The translations under genes and the position numbers were made by a program. A stretch of 32,168 nucleotides of DNA, taken from Bacteroidales bacterium. Its GTDB lineage: Bacteria; Bacteroidota; Bacteroidia; Bacteroidales; Muribaculaceae. The first letter of the stretch is position 1, and every line of letters begins with the position of its first letter. The notes beneath the pieces are model-generated. The model had not been told where the DNA came from. It made no database searches and saw nothing but the letters and a program-made list of their open reading frames with translations. Positions 24,549 through 32,143 of the stretch are shown here, piece after piece. Where the stretch lies: positions 57,602 to 89,769 of the forward strand of contig JAAVFK010000018.1 in NCBI GenBank assembly GCA_014800785.1. The letters run 5' to 3'.

Positions 24549-24855
24549 CAAGCTATCCCCGGCGGATAGTGGGAAGATTACATCACCTCGGCAATTCGCT
24601 TACCTCCGGCTCGGCCGGAGGCTTGGGAAAGTGATGGGACCGCTCCTCTTCCCTGAACAGGCTTCCGCCCGTTCTAAATTTAGAGAGTATCGGAGTTATC
24701 GTCTGATCGGCAGACCAACGGCCCCCTCTCTATATACATAGTTGCTTCCGGTTTGCAATAATTGACCTGAAAGGTTTATTATTATGGAAGCCAATACTGT
24801 ACCCTTACACATCGACGCCCCCAATGTCACCCCCGACAGAGTGCCACTCTATCGG
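24549..24855 (+). ncRNA. Candidate structured RNA (independent ncRNA or long 5' leader)
   Basis: About 300 nt downstream of a promoter and upstream of the LRR protein carry nested complementary blocks. A rod: GGCGGA (24561) with TCCGCC (24664), GGGAAGA (24571) with TCTTCCC (24647), CATCAC (24581) with GTGATG (24631), capped by CCTCCGGC-TCG-GCCGGAGG (24603-24621). A second: TAGAGAG (24681) with CTCTCTA (24726), containing GTCTG/CAGAC. A third: AATAAT..ACCT-GAA-AGGT..ATTATT (24757-24783). A fourth: 24833-24855. No frame is convincing. The first rod with an internal bulge recalls 6S-like RNAs but no family was recognised. 24856-24966 shows nothing else. Confidence 0.45.
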
Positions 24856-24966
24856 AGGCAATCTCATTGTGTTATCTGCCACCAAACGCCACGCAATTCT
24901 CATCAAAACTAACTCTATCAATCATATAATGATTCAATCCTACAAACTCATTAACCGATAACCATA

Positions 24967-26934
24967 ATGCAACTAACAAATCTAATTAAAGGCACGAGCA
25001 TACGCCTGATATGGCTGTGCCTGACAGCGGTTCTTCCGCTGTTCGCTCATGCTCTGGTACACACCGACGTCACAATCGGCCAGCTGAAGTATGATCTGGA
25101 CGACGAAACACTTGAAGCTACAGTCAAAGGATTCGGGGCCAATGTTGGTAATGGCTCAATCAGGAATCTGGTTATACCTGAATCTGTTTCTTCGGGTTCA
25201 CGATCGTATACAGTAACCACTATAGGCTATAAGGCCCTCAGTTTCAGCGGGGCCTTTGCTAACAGGCTCTCCGGTTCTTTGACACTCCCGGAGTCTTTGA
25301 AAACAATAGAAGCCCAAGCTTTCAGCGGCTCTTCAAGTCTGACGGGATCTTTGATCATTCCTAATTCCGTAACTTTTATAGGTCGTTATGCCTTTTCTGA
25401 ATGTTCCGGTTTCAACGGTACGTTGACTATCGGAGAGAATGTGACCACGATTGAGGAGAATGCTTTCTATCTATGCTCAGGATTTACCGGTTCATTAACT
25501 ATCCCTGAGTCGGTTATCAAGATTGGCCAAGGAGCTTTTCGTGGATGTTCCAGTCTTACCGGTTTCCTAACTATTGGTAATTCCGTTAAAACAATTGAAT
25601 GCAGTGCCTTTCATGGCTGTTCCGGTTTCAACGGTACGTTGACCATCGGAAAATCCGTAGAGACAATTAAGCTGATGGCTTTTTATAACTGCAAGTTCTC
25701 TGAAATCTTCTCATACGCGGCAGTGCCTCCGGCTTTAGGAGAGAATGGTAGCTACCTGGGCTATTCCTTTGATTCAAGCCAATATTCAAAACCTCTATAC
25801 GTCCCTGCCGGAAGTATTGACCTGTATCGGGATGCATATGAATGGGAAAACTTCCTTACCATACAACCCATTATTGTTCAACCGGCTACCATAAGTCTGA
25901 ACATAACGGAGAAAAACATACTTGTTGGAGACCATTTCAGCCTCACCGCGGTCATTCTTCCTGACGATGCTTCTCAAGAGGTGATTTGGAGTACGTCAGA
26001 CAGCTCGATCGCAACAGTCTCAGCCGATGGCGAGGTTTCGGCGATCAATCCCGGGACTGCGCTTATCACCGCGACTACTACCGACGACAGCGAGCTGTCA
26101 GCCTCCTGCGAGGTGAAAGCGTGGCTGAAGGGTGACGCAAACGGGGATAATGTCGTCGACGTGGCAGACGTGGTAACAACCATAAACTATGCTGCCGGGA
26201 AGGAGGTCGAAACATTCATCAAGATTGCTGCCTACTTCGATGGAGATGGAGAAATAACCACCAATGATGCTGTCCTGATCGCAGAATATATCACCGATAG
26301 TCTGACCTCTAACACACAAACAAAGGTCGCTTCTGATCGTGCTTCTGCTTACTCAACCGATATGGATTATCTTAAGGTCGTCAACTCCGGAAACAAATTT
26401 GTCATCTCTCTTATAGGTAACGGATTCTCTGCGTTCCAGACGGATATACGTATGCCTGAAGGAGCTGAATTGACCGACATCGCTCTTACCGAGACCATAG
26501 AAGAAACACATACCCTTATCCGCTCAAAGGAGATCGACGGCATGGTGAGAATTATGGTATATTCTCTTGAAAACGCTGAATTCGATGGTAACGGCACACC
26601 TTTGGTAGATCTGACTTTCGCCGGCGACACGACCGGTCTTGAGGTTCTAAATGCAAAGGCGTCTACTCTTGAAGGTCAGAGCCGCGAATTGGGAGTTGAG
26701 ATTTCAAATGTCCCGACAAGCGTTGACGAGCTATCCGCTAAAGTTTCAGTCATCGGTGTCAACAACGGTATTGCAGTCCGCGGAGGCGAAGGAGAGACGC
26801 TGCGCATCTACTCCTCAAATGGTCAGGAATTCTGCTGCAAGGTTCTCGCAGCAAAAGAGACCGTTGTGAATCTTCCTAAAGGAATCTATATTATCGTGGT
26901 CGGCGAGACGACCGACAAAATCGCAGTGAGATAG
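24967..26934 (+). CDS. BspA-like leucine-rich-repeat surface protein with Ig-like and dockerin-like domains
   Basis: The 655-residue secreted protein starts with a signal peptide (hydrophobic RLIWLCLTAVLPLFAHA, about 13-29). Residues 60-265 are BspA-type LRRs of the form 'LTIPESVxxIGxxAFxGCSSLTG', with near-identical DNA repeats at 25404 and 25620. A Big_2-like Ig domain follows (about 305-385: VGDHFSLTAVILPDDASQEVIWSTSDSSIATV). Then a dockerin-like pair of calcium loops, D393-ANGDNVVD401 and D425-GDGEITTND. The end (LRIYSSNGQEFCCKVL...LPKGIYIIVVG) resembles a type IX secretion sorting domain. Roles of such proteins are adhesion or glycan binding at the cell surface. It is AT-richer than its neighbours. 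Confidence 0.88.
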   Translation: MQLTNLIKGTSIRLIWLCLTAVLPLFAHALVHTDVTIGQLKYDLDDETLEATVKGFGANVGNGSIRNLVIPESVSSGSRSYTVTTIGYKALSFSGAFANRLSGSLTLPESLKTIEAQAFSGSSSLTGSLIIPNSVTFIGRYAFSECSGFNGTLTIGENVTTIEENAFYLCSGFTGSLTIPESVIKIGQGAFRGCSSLTGFLTIGNSVKTIECSAFHGCSGFNGTLTIGKSVETIKLMAFYNCKFSEIFSYAAVPPALGENGSYLGYSFDSSQYSKPLYVPAGSIDLYRDAYEWENFLTIQPIIVQPATISLNITEKNILVGDHFSLTAVILPDDASQEVIWSTSDSSIATVSADGEVSAINPGTALITATTTDDSELSASCEVKAWLKGDANGDNVVDVADVVTTINYAAGKEVETFIKIAAYFDGDGEITTNDAVLIAEYITDSLTSNTQTKVASDRASAYSTDMDYLKVVNSGNKFVISLIGNGFSAFQTDIRMPEGAELTDIALTETIEETHTLIRSKEIDGMVRIMVYSLENAEFDGNGTPLVDLTFAGDTTGLEVLNAKASTLEGQSRELGVEISNVPTSVDELSAKVSVIGVNNGIAVRGGEGETLRIYSSNGQEFCCKVLAAKETVVNLPKGIYIIVVGETTDKIAVR

Positions 26935-26995
26935 AATGTTATACGGAGATGACCTGGAAACGCATCTTGAAGTGATCCGTATTCCCGGTGTCTAA

Positions 26996-27054
26996 CTTTG
27001 TTGGCGCTTCGGCTTCGCCTCGCGATAATCGGGCGCAGCCCCCAGCCAACAAAG
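26996..27054. repeat. Inverted repeat CTTTGTTGGC / GCCAACAAAG
   Basis: Perfect 10-bp arms at 26996-27005 and 27045-27054 enclose a 39-bp GC-rich interior with smaller complementary pieces. It lies 60 nt after the LRR-protein stop. The left arm overlaps a chance TAnnTTTG match (26993-27000). Confidence 0.7.
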
Positions 27055-27095
27055 GCGCGGAAAGAAATATCCCGCTCAACTTAATACTAACCAGC

Positions 27096-27127
27096 CTCGG
27101 TCGGATGCGCGAATGCATCCGGCCGAG
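27096..27127 (+). terminator. Terminator-like hairpin downstream of the LRR protein
   Basis: A 13-bp stem (27096-27108 with 27115-27127, one T-G pair) with a GCGAAT loop is followed by TACTTTTATA. It lies 160 nt after the LRR gene stop. Confidence 0.65.
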
Positions 27128-27191
27128 TACTTTTATATCGCCAATCGAATTGTTGACCATAGTTCCATAATTTCCTTTTGCCTACTCCTCT

Positions 27192-27234
27192 GATTTTTGA
27201 CCATAGAACCATAGGGCCATATTTTGCTTTGGTG
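27192..27234. repeat. Dispersed intergenic repeat, copy 2
   Basis: Matches 15855-15897 over 43 bp with the identical core GAACCATAGGGCCATATTTT. A shorter decayed copy with GACCATAG..CCATA precedes it at 27153-27180. Confidence 0.85.
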
Positions 27235-27284
27235 TGGGATTTTCAATGTCGAGCGTAGATGGACCGGTACCGATAACCTTGTAG

Positions 27285-27304
27285 GGACGCACGGTCGTGC
27301 GTCC
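27285..27304. repeat. Perfect 20-nt palindromic hairpin
   Basis: GGACGCACGGTCGTGCGTCC has 9-bp arms and a 2-nt centre. Sequences of this kind recur between genes in other bacterial genomes as REP-like repeats (from memory, not checked). No T-tract follows. Confidence 0.8.
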
Positions 27305-27414
27305 GATCCCACACACAGCAGAAAAATCCGCAGATGGTTGCGGATGGGCGTGGATTTTTTATTTGGTGCGATCCGCAGTCGTTGGATGGGGTTGCGTAAA
27401 AGAAATAGATTGAT

Positions 27415-27422
27415 TATCTTTG
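27415..27422 (+). promoter_or_regulatory. -7 promoter box of the Rpn-family gene
   Basis: TATCTTTG matches TAnnTTTG; GTTG at 27391-27394, 20 nt upstream, is a partial -33 match. The ATG follows 22 nt downstream. Confidence 0.6.
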
Positions 27423-27444
27423 CATTTCCACAATAATCACAGGG

Positions 27445-28446
27445 ATGAAAACAGCAAACAGCGGGTTTATCAAGACCCCGTTCATCAATCTGCAGTCTGA
27501 CTTCGGTTTCAAACGTGCGTTTGGCTCCGAGAGGTTCCGGAATGCCTTGATAAAATTTCTTGATGCGGTGCTTGGCGATGAAATAACGGTCACGGATGTC
27601 CGTTTTCACGACAAGGAGGTTCTGCCCTCGTCTGTCGAGGGCAAACGTATCGTCTACGACATCTACTGCACGATGGACGTGCCCTCCGAACAGACCGGTT
27701 TCTCGTCCAACTATCCGCGCCTGAGAGAACCTGCGGAATGCGTGTCCCATCACTTCATTCTGGAGATGCAGAACATATATGAGCCTCCGTTTGAAGAAAG
27801 AATGGTGTATTATGCGTTTAAATTAGTAGCAGAACAGGGGAAACGCGGATGGACCTACGAGATTGATCCGGTGATCTCGATCGCCGTCACGGACTTTGAC
27901 TTCTCGTTTCTGAGCAAGAAAGTGCTTCAGGATTTTCAGCTCAGGGAGAGGGAGACCGGTGAGATACTGACCCGCAAGATCAGGATGCTGTTCCTGTCCC
28001 TGAAACAGGTTCCTGAAAAATGGGAAGAATGTGAGAATGAACTTCAACGTCAACTTTATCTTATAAAGAATATGGAAAAACTCGATAAGAATTCCGTTCC
28101 TTATAAGGACGGAGGGTATGATGATCTCTTCCGTGCCGCGGAGAGTGCCGACATCGTCGGTGAGGAGATGGTTCGCTACAGCGAGTCTCTCGACCGCCTG
28201 CGCTCATACCAGGCCGGTGTTGACTACGCAGCAGAGAAATCCCGCCTTGAAGGCATCCAGGAAGGCGTGGAAATAGGAATTGAGAAAGGAATAAGGAAAG
28301 GAATTGAAAAAGGGATAGAGAAAGGAATTGAGAAAGGCGTGGAGAAAGTTGCCATACGGCTTATAAAAAGCGGCATGGACGATATACTTATCGCCGATAT
28401 GACGGACCTCTCGCTTGAGCAGATAAAACGGCTCAGAGCAAGATGA
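27445..28446 (+). CDS. Rpn-family PD-(D/E)XK nuclease / putative transposase
   Basis: The 333-residue protein starts with FINLQSDFGFKRAFGSE and carries the nuclease core D72 (YDIYC) and E107-M-Q109 (HFILEMQN), as in PDDEXK_2 / recombination-promoting nuclease proteins abundant in Bacteroidales. Related Rpn proteins cut DNA and some act in phage defence or recombination. The C-terminal quarter has GIEKGIRKGIEKGIEKGIEKG, from six 12-bp tandem DNA units at 28276-28347, then a short helical tail (MTDLSLEQIKRLRAR) typical of the family. No transposon ends were found around it. It has its own promoter. Confidence 0.9.
   Translation: MKTANSGFIKTPFINLQSDFGFKRAFGSERFRNALIKFLDAVLGDEITVTDVRFHDKEVLPSSVEGKRIVYDIYCTMDVPSEQTGFSSNYPRLREPAECVSHHFILEMQNIYEPPFEERMVYYAFKLVAEQGKRGWTYEIDPVISIAVTDFDFSFLSKKVLQDFQLRERETGEILTRKIRMLFLSLKQVPEKWEECENELQRQLYLIKNMEKLDKNSVPYKDGGYDDLFRAAESADIVGEEMVRYSESLDRLRSYQAGVDYAAEKSRLEGIQEGVEIGIEKGIRKGIEKGIEKGIEKGVEKVAIRLIKSGMDDILIADMTDLSLEQIKRLRAR
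28276..28347 (+). repeat. Six in-frame 12-bp tandem repeats in the Rpn gene
   Basis: Units of the type GGAATTGAGAAA (encoding G-I-E-K) at 28276, 28288, 28300, 28312, 28324 and 28336. Because each unit is 12 bp, gain or loss keeps the frame and changes only protein length. Confidence 0.9.
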
Positions 28447-28550
28447 CGGCGAGAATCGGTTGTTGCGAGATATCGAAAGCCGTAGAGATAGGCTGATGTA
28501 GGAATATACCCTCGTTAAGGTTTAGGTCGCGGGGGTTGTTGAGTTTGGGG

Positions 28551-30608
28551 TTAGTAGGTGTAGGTCAGGAGGAGCTTGAAGTTGCGGCCGGGCATGGGGT
28601 AGTTTTGGATTACTTCGTATTGCTGGTTGAAGAGGTTGTTGATTTCGAGACCGATGCGGAGCGTCCCGGCCTCGGGGCGCAGGGGCGTCACCCAGTAGAG
28701 CGAGAGGTCGTGGGTGTACCAGGGCTGCTCGTGGTTGGCGGGGATGTTTGAGGAGTTGTGCCAGCGTTCGCCGACATATATCCAGGCGTAGTTAAGGCTC
28801 CAGCGACGCCATCCGACATTAGCCGTCGCCGATCCGCTATGGACCGGAATATAGGCTATCTGTCCGCGATAGGTTCCTGCGGAGTCCTCGTTGTCTGAGG
28901 GGTCGGTATAGTCAAGGGCCTTCTGCCAGGTATAGGTCAGGCGTCCTCCGGCACTCCAACCGCGTCCGAAATCGAGCGAGAGATCGGCCGAGAGGTCGAG
29001 ACCCGTGATGTGCACCCGACCGATGTTCATCATCATCCACCGATACTGGCTGTTGCCCTTGGGAACGGCTATGATCTTGTCGCGAACGCGGTTGTGGTAG
29101 AATTCGGCACCGAAACGCAACAGCGGCACAGCGGCTGACAGTTCACGCCCCCACGATGTGCCGACGGAATATTGGTCGGCCGACTCCGGACGGAGCGACG
29201 CATTGCCTATATCGGTGTAATAAAGATCATTAAAAGTCGGCAGACGGAATGAGCGCTTCGCAAAGGCATGGAGCTCCAGCGGAGCGTAGGTCTCCGGGCG
29301 CCAGGAAAGGGTGAACGAAGGGGACCAGCGGGAAAGGCGCGACGTGGAGACGGGTTTGCCCGAAGGGTGAAGCCGATCCAAGGCAGAAGTCAGCAGTATC
29401 GACGCCTGAGCACGGAGGCCGCGCCACTCGGCCGCTGTCGCCAGGGCCGTGAAGAGCGTATGGCGCTGCGGACGCACGAACTCGGCCAGTGTGGACGAGA
29501 GAGTGTTCCACTGCCAGTCAGCAGCCAGCGACGCCTCCCAGAAATCGGTTATGCGCACGCGCCCCGTCGCCGAGAGATAAGCTTCGTTCTGGGCGAACCG
29601 GTTGTCGGTGTACATGAGGGTTGTGTCAGGATTGAGGTATCGCAGTCGGTCGTGTGCGAACTTGCCTTTGGCCATGAAGTCGACACGCTCGCTGAAGGAG
29701 TGTTGCCAAGCCCCCTGGGCGAAAAAATTGCGGTCCCACTGGCGTTGGGAATTTTTCCAGACATTGTTGACGATCGCCCCCGGAATACCCTTCACGCCGT
29801 CATAGAAATAAACCTTCGCGTCCCAGCGGCCGCGGTCGGTGCGCCCGAAGAGGGCCGCTTCGAGGCGCAGGGCATGGATGTCGCCGTTGCGTCGCGTAGC
29901 GGTGGTGTCCCAGGCCACGGTTCCGTCGGGGAAGACACGGCGGTAGCGGAAGCGGTAGCGGCCGTTGGCGTAAGTATATTCGGCGTTGACCGAGGCCGAG
30001 AGTCGGTCACTCAGCCGGAAATCGACGCGAAGCGACGGATTGACGAGGCCGAACGAACCGGTGCGGAACACGGCGCGGAGCGCATAATTGCGACCCGCTG
30101 CGAACTGCGGACGGCGCGTCTCAAGATAGACCGCCGAAGCGGAAGAGAAATCCTTGGCGGACTGAAATATGCGCGATTTCTCACCGTTGTAGAGCGTCAC
30201 CGCCGCAATATTGTCGAGCGAGTACTTGCCGAGATCTACCTGACCGTTCTGGGCGTTGCCGAGCTCCACACCGTCATAGAAGACTCCGAGATGGGCCGAG
30301 CCCATGGAACGGACATCGACCGTCTTGACGCCTCCCACGCCCCCGTAGTCCTTGATCTGCGCACCTGAAAAATAGCGTATGGCGTCGGCCACGGAATGGG
30401 CTGAGAGTTGTTCGAGCCTCTCGCCCCCGAGTCGCTGGGCCGGCACGAGGTCGCGGTCGGCCTCCGTAGGAGCCGAGACGACAAGGTCGGGGAGCGCCAC
30501 AGCCGCGGAATCAGCCGGATTCCCGACCGCGACACCGGCGGAACCGACAGAGACGGAGAGCGTGAAGGCCACACACGTCAATACAATTTTCAGGGCCCGG
30601 AAATTCAT
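28551..30608 (-). CDS. btuB: TonB-dependent outer-membrane receptor, BtuB-like
   Basis: The 685-residue receptor has a signal peptide (MNFRALKIVLTCVAFTLSVS), a TonB-box-like LPDLVVSAPTE, a plug domain (SAHSVADAIRYFSGAQIKDYGGVGGVKTVDVRSMG, VFYDGVELGNAQNGQVDLG) and a 22-strand barrel ending INNLFNQQYEVIQNYPMPGRNFKLLLTYTY with the terminal aromatic. The plug and end are most like BtuB, the cobalamin receptor, and the surface-protein gene at 103-1125 is of a corrinoid-locus type; substrate remains inference. The open frame continues upstream through tRNA-Gly, so I place the start at the ATG at 30608, right before the signal peptide. No cobalamin riboswitch fits in the 22 nt to the tRNA terminator. 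Confidence 0.88.
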   Translation of the reverse strand: MNFRALKIVLTCVAFTLSVSVGSAGVAVGNPADSAAVALPDLVVSAPTEADRDLVPAQRLGGERLEQLSAHSVADAIRYFSGAQIKDYGGVGGVKTVDVRSMGSAHLGVFYDGVELGNAQNGQVDLGKYSLDNIAAVTLYNGEKSRIFQSAKDFSSASAVYLETRRPQFAAGRNYALRAVFRTGSFGLVNPSLRVDFRLSDRLSASVNAEYTYANGRYRFRYRRVFPDGTVAWDTTATRRNGDIHALRLEAALFGRTDRGRWDAKVYFYDGVKGIPGAIVNNVWKNSQRQWDRNFFAQGAWQHSFSERVDFMAKGKFAHDRLRYLNPDTTLMYTDNRFAQNEAYLSATGRVRITDFWEASLAADWQWNTLSSTLAEFVRPQRHTLFTALATAAEWRGLRAQASILLTSALDRLHPSGKPVSTSRLSRWSPSFTLSWRPETYAPLELHAFAKRSFRLPTFNDLYYTDIGNASLRPESADQYSVGTSWGRELSAAVPLLRFGAEFYHNRVRDKIIAVPKGNSQYRWMMMNIGRVHITGLDLSADLSLDFGRGWSAGGRLTYTWQKALDYTDPSDNEDSAGTYRGQIAYIPVHSGSATANVGWRRWSLNYAWIYVGERWHNSSNIPANHEQPWYTHDLSLYWVTPLRPEAGTLRIGLEINNLFNQQYEVIQNYPMPGRNFKLLLTYTY

Positions 30609-30630
30609 GGACGCAAGATTAGCAGGTTTC

Positions 30631-30661
30631 AAAAAAGGTCGCGCCGGAGAAGCGCGACCTT
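30631..30661 (-). terminator. Terminator of tRNA-Gly
   Basis: On the minus strand AAGGTCGCGC pairs perfectly with GCGCGACCTT (30652-30661 and 30635-30644), 7-nt loop, followed by a run of T (the A run at 30631-30636 of the plus strand). It lies between tRNA-Gly and the receptor start at 30608. Confidence 0.88.
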
Positions 30662-30666
30662 GAGAG

Positions 30667-30739
30667 AGCGGTAAACGAGGCTCGAACTCGCGACCCTCAG
30701 CTTGGGAAGCTGATGCTCTACCAACTGAGCTATTACCGC
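30667..30739 (-). tRNA. tRNA-Gly (anticodon CCC)
   Basis: Minus-strand cloverleaf: acceptor GCGGTAA (30739-30733) pairs with TTACCGC (30674-30668), discriminator U at 30667 as usual for tRNA-Gly. D-arm TAGCTCAGTTGGTAGAGCA, anticodon arm TCAGC-TTCCCAA-GCTGA giving CCC, T-arm with GTTCGAGCC. CCA is not encoded. Followed by a strong terminator. Confidence 0.97.
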
Positions 30740-30791
30740 ATTGGGGAATATACCGACGCATCCCTAAGCGGGTGCCGATTGTTTTCCACGG

Positions 30792-30822
30792 CAAAATTAG
30801 GAATTTTTTTGGATAAAACAAA
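30792..30822 (-). promoter_or_regulatory. Promoter of tRNA-Gly
   Basis: Minus-strand TTTG (30822-30819), then 19 nt, then TAATTTTG (30799-30792): an exact match to the Bacteroidetes promoter in both boxes and spacing. Confidence 0.85.
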
Positions 30823-30829
30823 GTATTGT

Positions 30830-30874
30830 ATAAATTAAATTTGAACACTGAAGTCAAGAAGTCTTCACTTACTT
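30830..30874. repeat. Partial copy of the MITE-like terminal repeat, interrupted
   Basis: ATAAATTAAATTTGAACAC (30830-30848) is identical to 21987-22005, and TTACTT (30869-30874) matches the outer 6 bp of the same end; 20 extra bases (30849-30868) separate them. It sits 7 bp upstream of the tRNA-Gly -33 box. Confidence 0.7.
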
Positions 30875-31043
30875 AAACCGGTTTCAAACGCCAAGCCATG
30901 CAGTAAAAATATTTTTCGAGGTGATTACAATAATTAACACGAAACATACGTTTTTGATTTGAGCGGTTTAGCGCGCGTGCGCAAAACGGCTCCGAACCCC
31001 GGGAAAGCCGGGGGTCGCGCAGTGCGTAAAAGTCTGTTAATAC

Positions 31044-32096
31044 ATGAAACTATCGCAATTTAAATTCAAGCTACCCGAAAATCTGATCGCGTCACATCCC
31101 TCTGAAGTGCGCGATGAATGCCGTATGATGGTGGTCGACGCCCGCGACGGCTCGATCACTCACCACATTTTCAAAGACCTCATCAACTATTTTGATGAAG
31201 GCGACGTCATAGTCTTCAACGACACCAAAGTCTTCCCAGCCCGTCTGTTCGGTAACAAGGAGAAGACCGGCGCCTGCATCGAGGTCTTCCTTCTCCGCGA
31301 ACTCAACGAAGAAAATAAATTCTGGGACGTCCTTGTCGAGCCGGCCCGCAAGATCCGCATAGGCAACAAGCTCTATTTCGGCGACGACGAGTCGATGGTG
31401 GCCGAGGTGATCGACAACACGACCAACCGCGGCCGCACGCTCCGATTCCTCTATGACGGCCCCCACGACGAGTTCAAGGCCAACCTCTTCGCCATGGGCG
31501 AAACCCCGCTTCCCGATTATATAGAGCGCCGGGCCGAACCGGAAGACGCCGAGCGCTACCAGTGCATATACGCCAAGAATGAAGGTGCCGTCATGGCTCC
31601 GGCCGCCGGTCTCCACTTCTCGCGCGAGCTGATGAAACGGCTCGAGATCAAGGGTGTCGAACGCGGATTCCTCACTCTCCACTGCGGCCGCGGCAACTTC
31701 CGCGACATCGACGTCGAGGATCTGACCAAACACCGCATGGACTCCGAGGAGATGATCGTCGGCGACGAACTCGTGGAAATGGTCAACGCGGCCAAAGACC
31801 GCGGTTCAAAGGTCTGCGCCGTCGGCACCTCGACAATGCGCGCCCTGGCTACGAGCGTCTGCATGAACGGCCACCTGATGAACTACTCCGGATGGACCAA
31901 CAAATTCATCTTCCCCCCCTATGACTTCACCGTCTGCTCGTCGATGGTCTCGAACTTCCATCTTCCCCAGTCGACGCTCCTGATGATGGTCTGCGCCTTC
32001 GGAGGCTACGATCTCATCATGAAAGCCTATGAGGTCGCCGTCAAGGAGGGCTACAAGTTCGGAGCCTACGGAGACGCGATGCTGATTCTCCGATAA
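31044..32096 (+). CDS. queA: S-adenosylmethionine:tRNA ribosyltransferase-isomerase
   Basis: The 350-residue enzyme transfers and rearranges the ribosyl part of SAM onto 7-aminomethyl-7-deazaguanine in tRNA to make epoxyqueuosine. Family stretches: [100 protein letters not shown] and [19 protein letters not shown]. Full length. The ATG at 31044 gives [16 protein letters not shown], matching the family N-terminus. No other queuosine genes are in the window. Confidence 0.97.
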   Translation: MKLSQFKFKLPENLIASHPSEVRDECRMMVVDARDGSITHHIFKDLINYFDEGDVIVFNDTKVFPARLFGNKEKTGACIEVFLLRELNEENKFWDVLVEPARKIRIGNKLYFGDDESMVAEVIDNTTNRGRTLRFLYDGPHDEFKANLFAMGETPLPDYIERRAEPEDAERYQCIYAKNEGAVMAPAAGLHFSRELMKRLEIKGVERGFLTLHCGRGNFRDIDVEDLTKHRMDSEEMIVGDELVEMVNAAKDRGSKVCAVGTSTMRALATSVCMNGHLMNYSGWTNKFIFPPYDFTVCSSMVSNFHLPQSTLLMMVCAFGGYDLIMKAYEVAVKEGYKFGAYGDAMLILR

Positions 32097-32104
32097 AAAT
32101 TTTG

Positions 32105-32143
32105 TAACTTTGCAAAGGCATGTCAACATAAGGACATGCCTTT
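32105..32143 (+). promoter_or_regulatory. Promoter and leader hairpin of the next (unseen) transcription unit
   Basis: TAACTTTG at 32105-32112 matches the -7 box 8 nt after the queA stop. A perfect 11-bp stem AAAGGCATGTC / GACATGCCTTT (32114-32124, 32133-32143) with an 8-nt loop begins right after it, so the new RNA would start with this hairpin. It could also serve as the queA terminator (TTT follows). Confidence 0.55.

Larger units (their letters stand above)
26935..27444. other. Repeat-rich intergenic region without genes
   Basis: 510 bp with no credible frame. It contains, in order, a 10-bp inverted repeat with GC-rich interior (26996-27054), a terminator hairpin (27096-27127), a decayed (27153-27180) and a good (27192-27234) copy of the dispersed repeat, a perfect 20-nt palindrome (27285-27304), a 7-bp hairpin (27326-27345), and the promoter of the Rpn gene. 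Confidence 0.7.
30740..31043. other. Divergent intergenic region between tRNA-Gly and queA
   Basis: 304 bp without a gene. It holds the tRNA-Gly promoter (30792-30822), a fragment related to the MITE-like element (30830-30874), and a CCCCGG-GAAAG-CCGGGG hairpin (30997-31013) in the presumed queA leader. A clear TAnnTTTG box for queA was not found. Confidence 0.6.

Noticed and set aside
26993-27000. TAACTTTG as a promoter after the LRR gene
   Set aside because: It overlaps an inverted-repeat arm and no gene follows before the terminator hairpin at 27096.
28276-28347. CRISPR-like array
   Set aside because: The 12-bp units are contiguous without spacers and encode in-frame G-I-E-K repeats.
28447-28550. 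Possible terminator between the convergent Rpn and receptor genes
   Set aside because: No convincing stem with T-tract was seen in this 104-bp gap.
30609-30830. Cobalamin riboswitch upstream of the BtuB-like gene
   Set aside because: The interval is taken by a terminator, tRNA-Gly and its promoter; no conserved B12-box was found.
30609-30857. In-frame 83-codon N-terminal extension of the receptor
   Set aside because: It reads through the terminator and tRNA-Gly; the signal peptide begins at the ATG at 30608.
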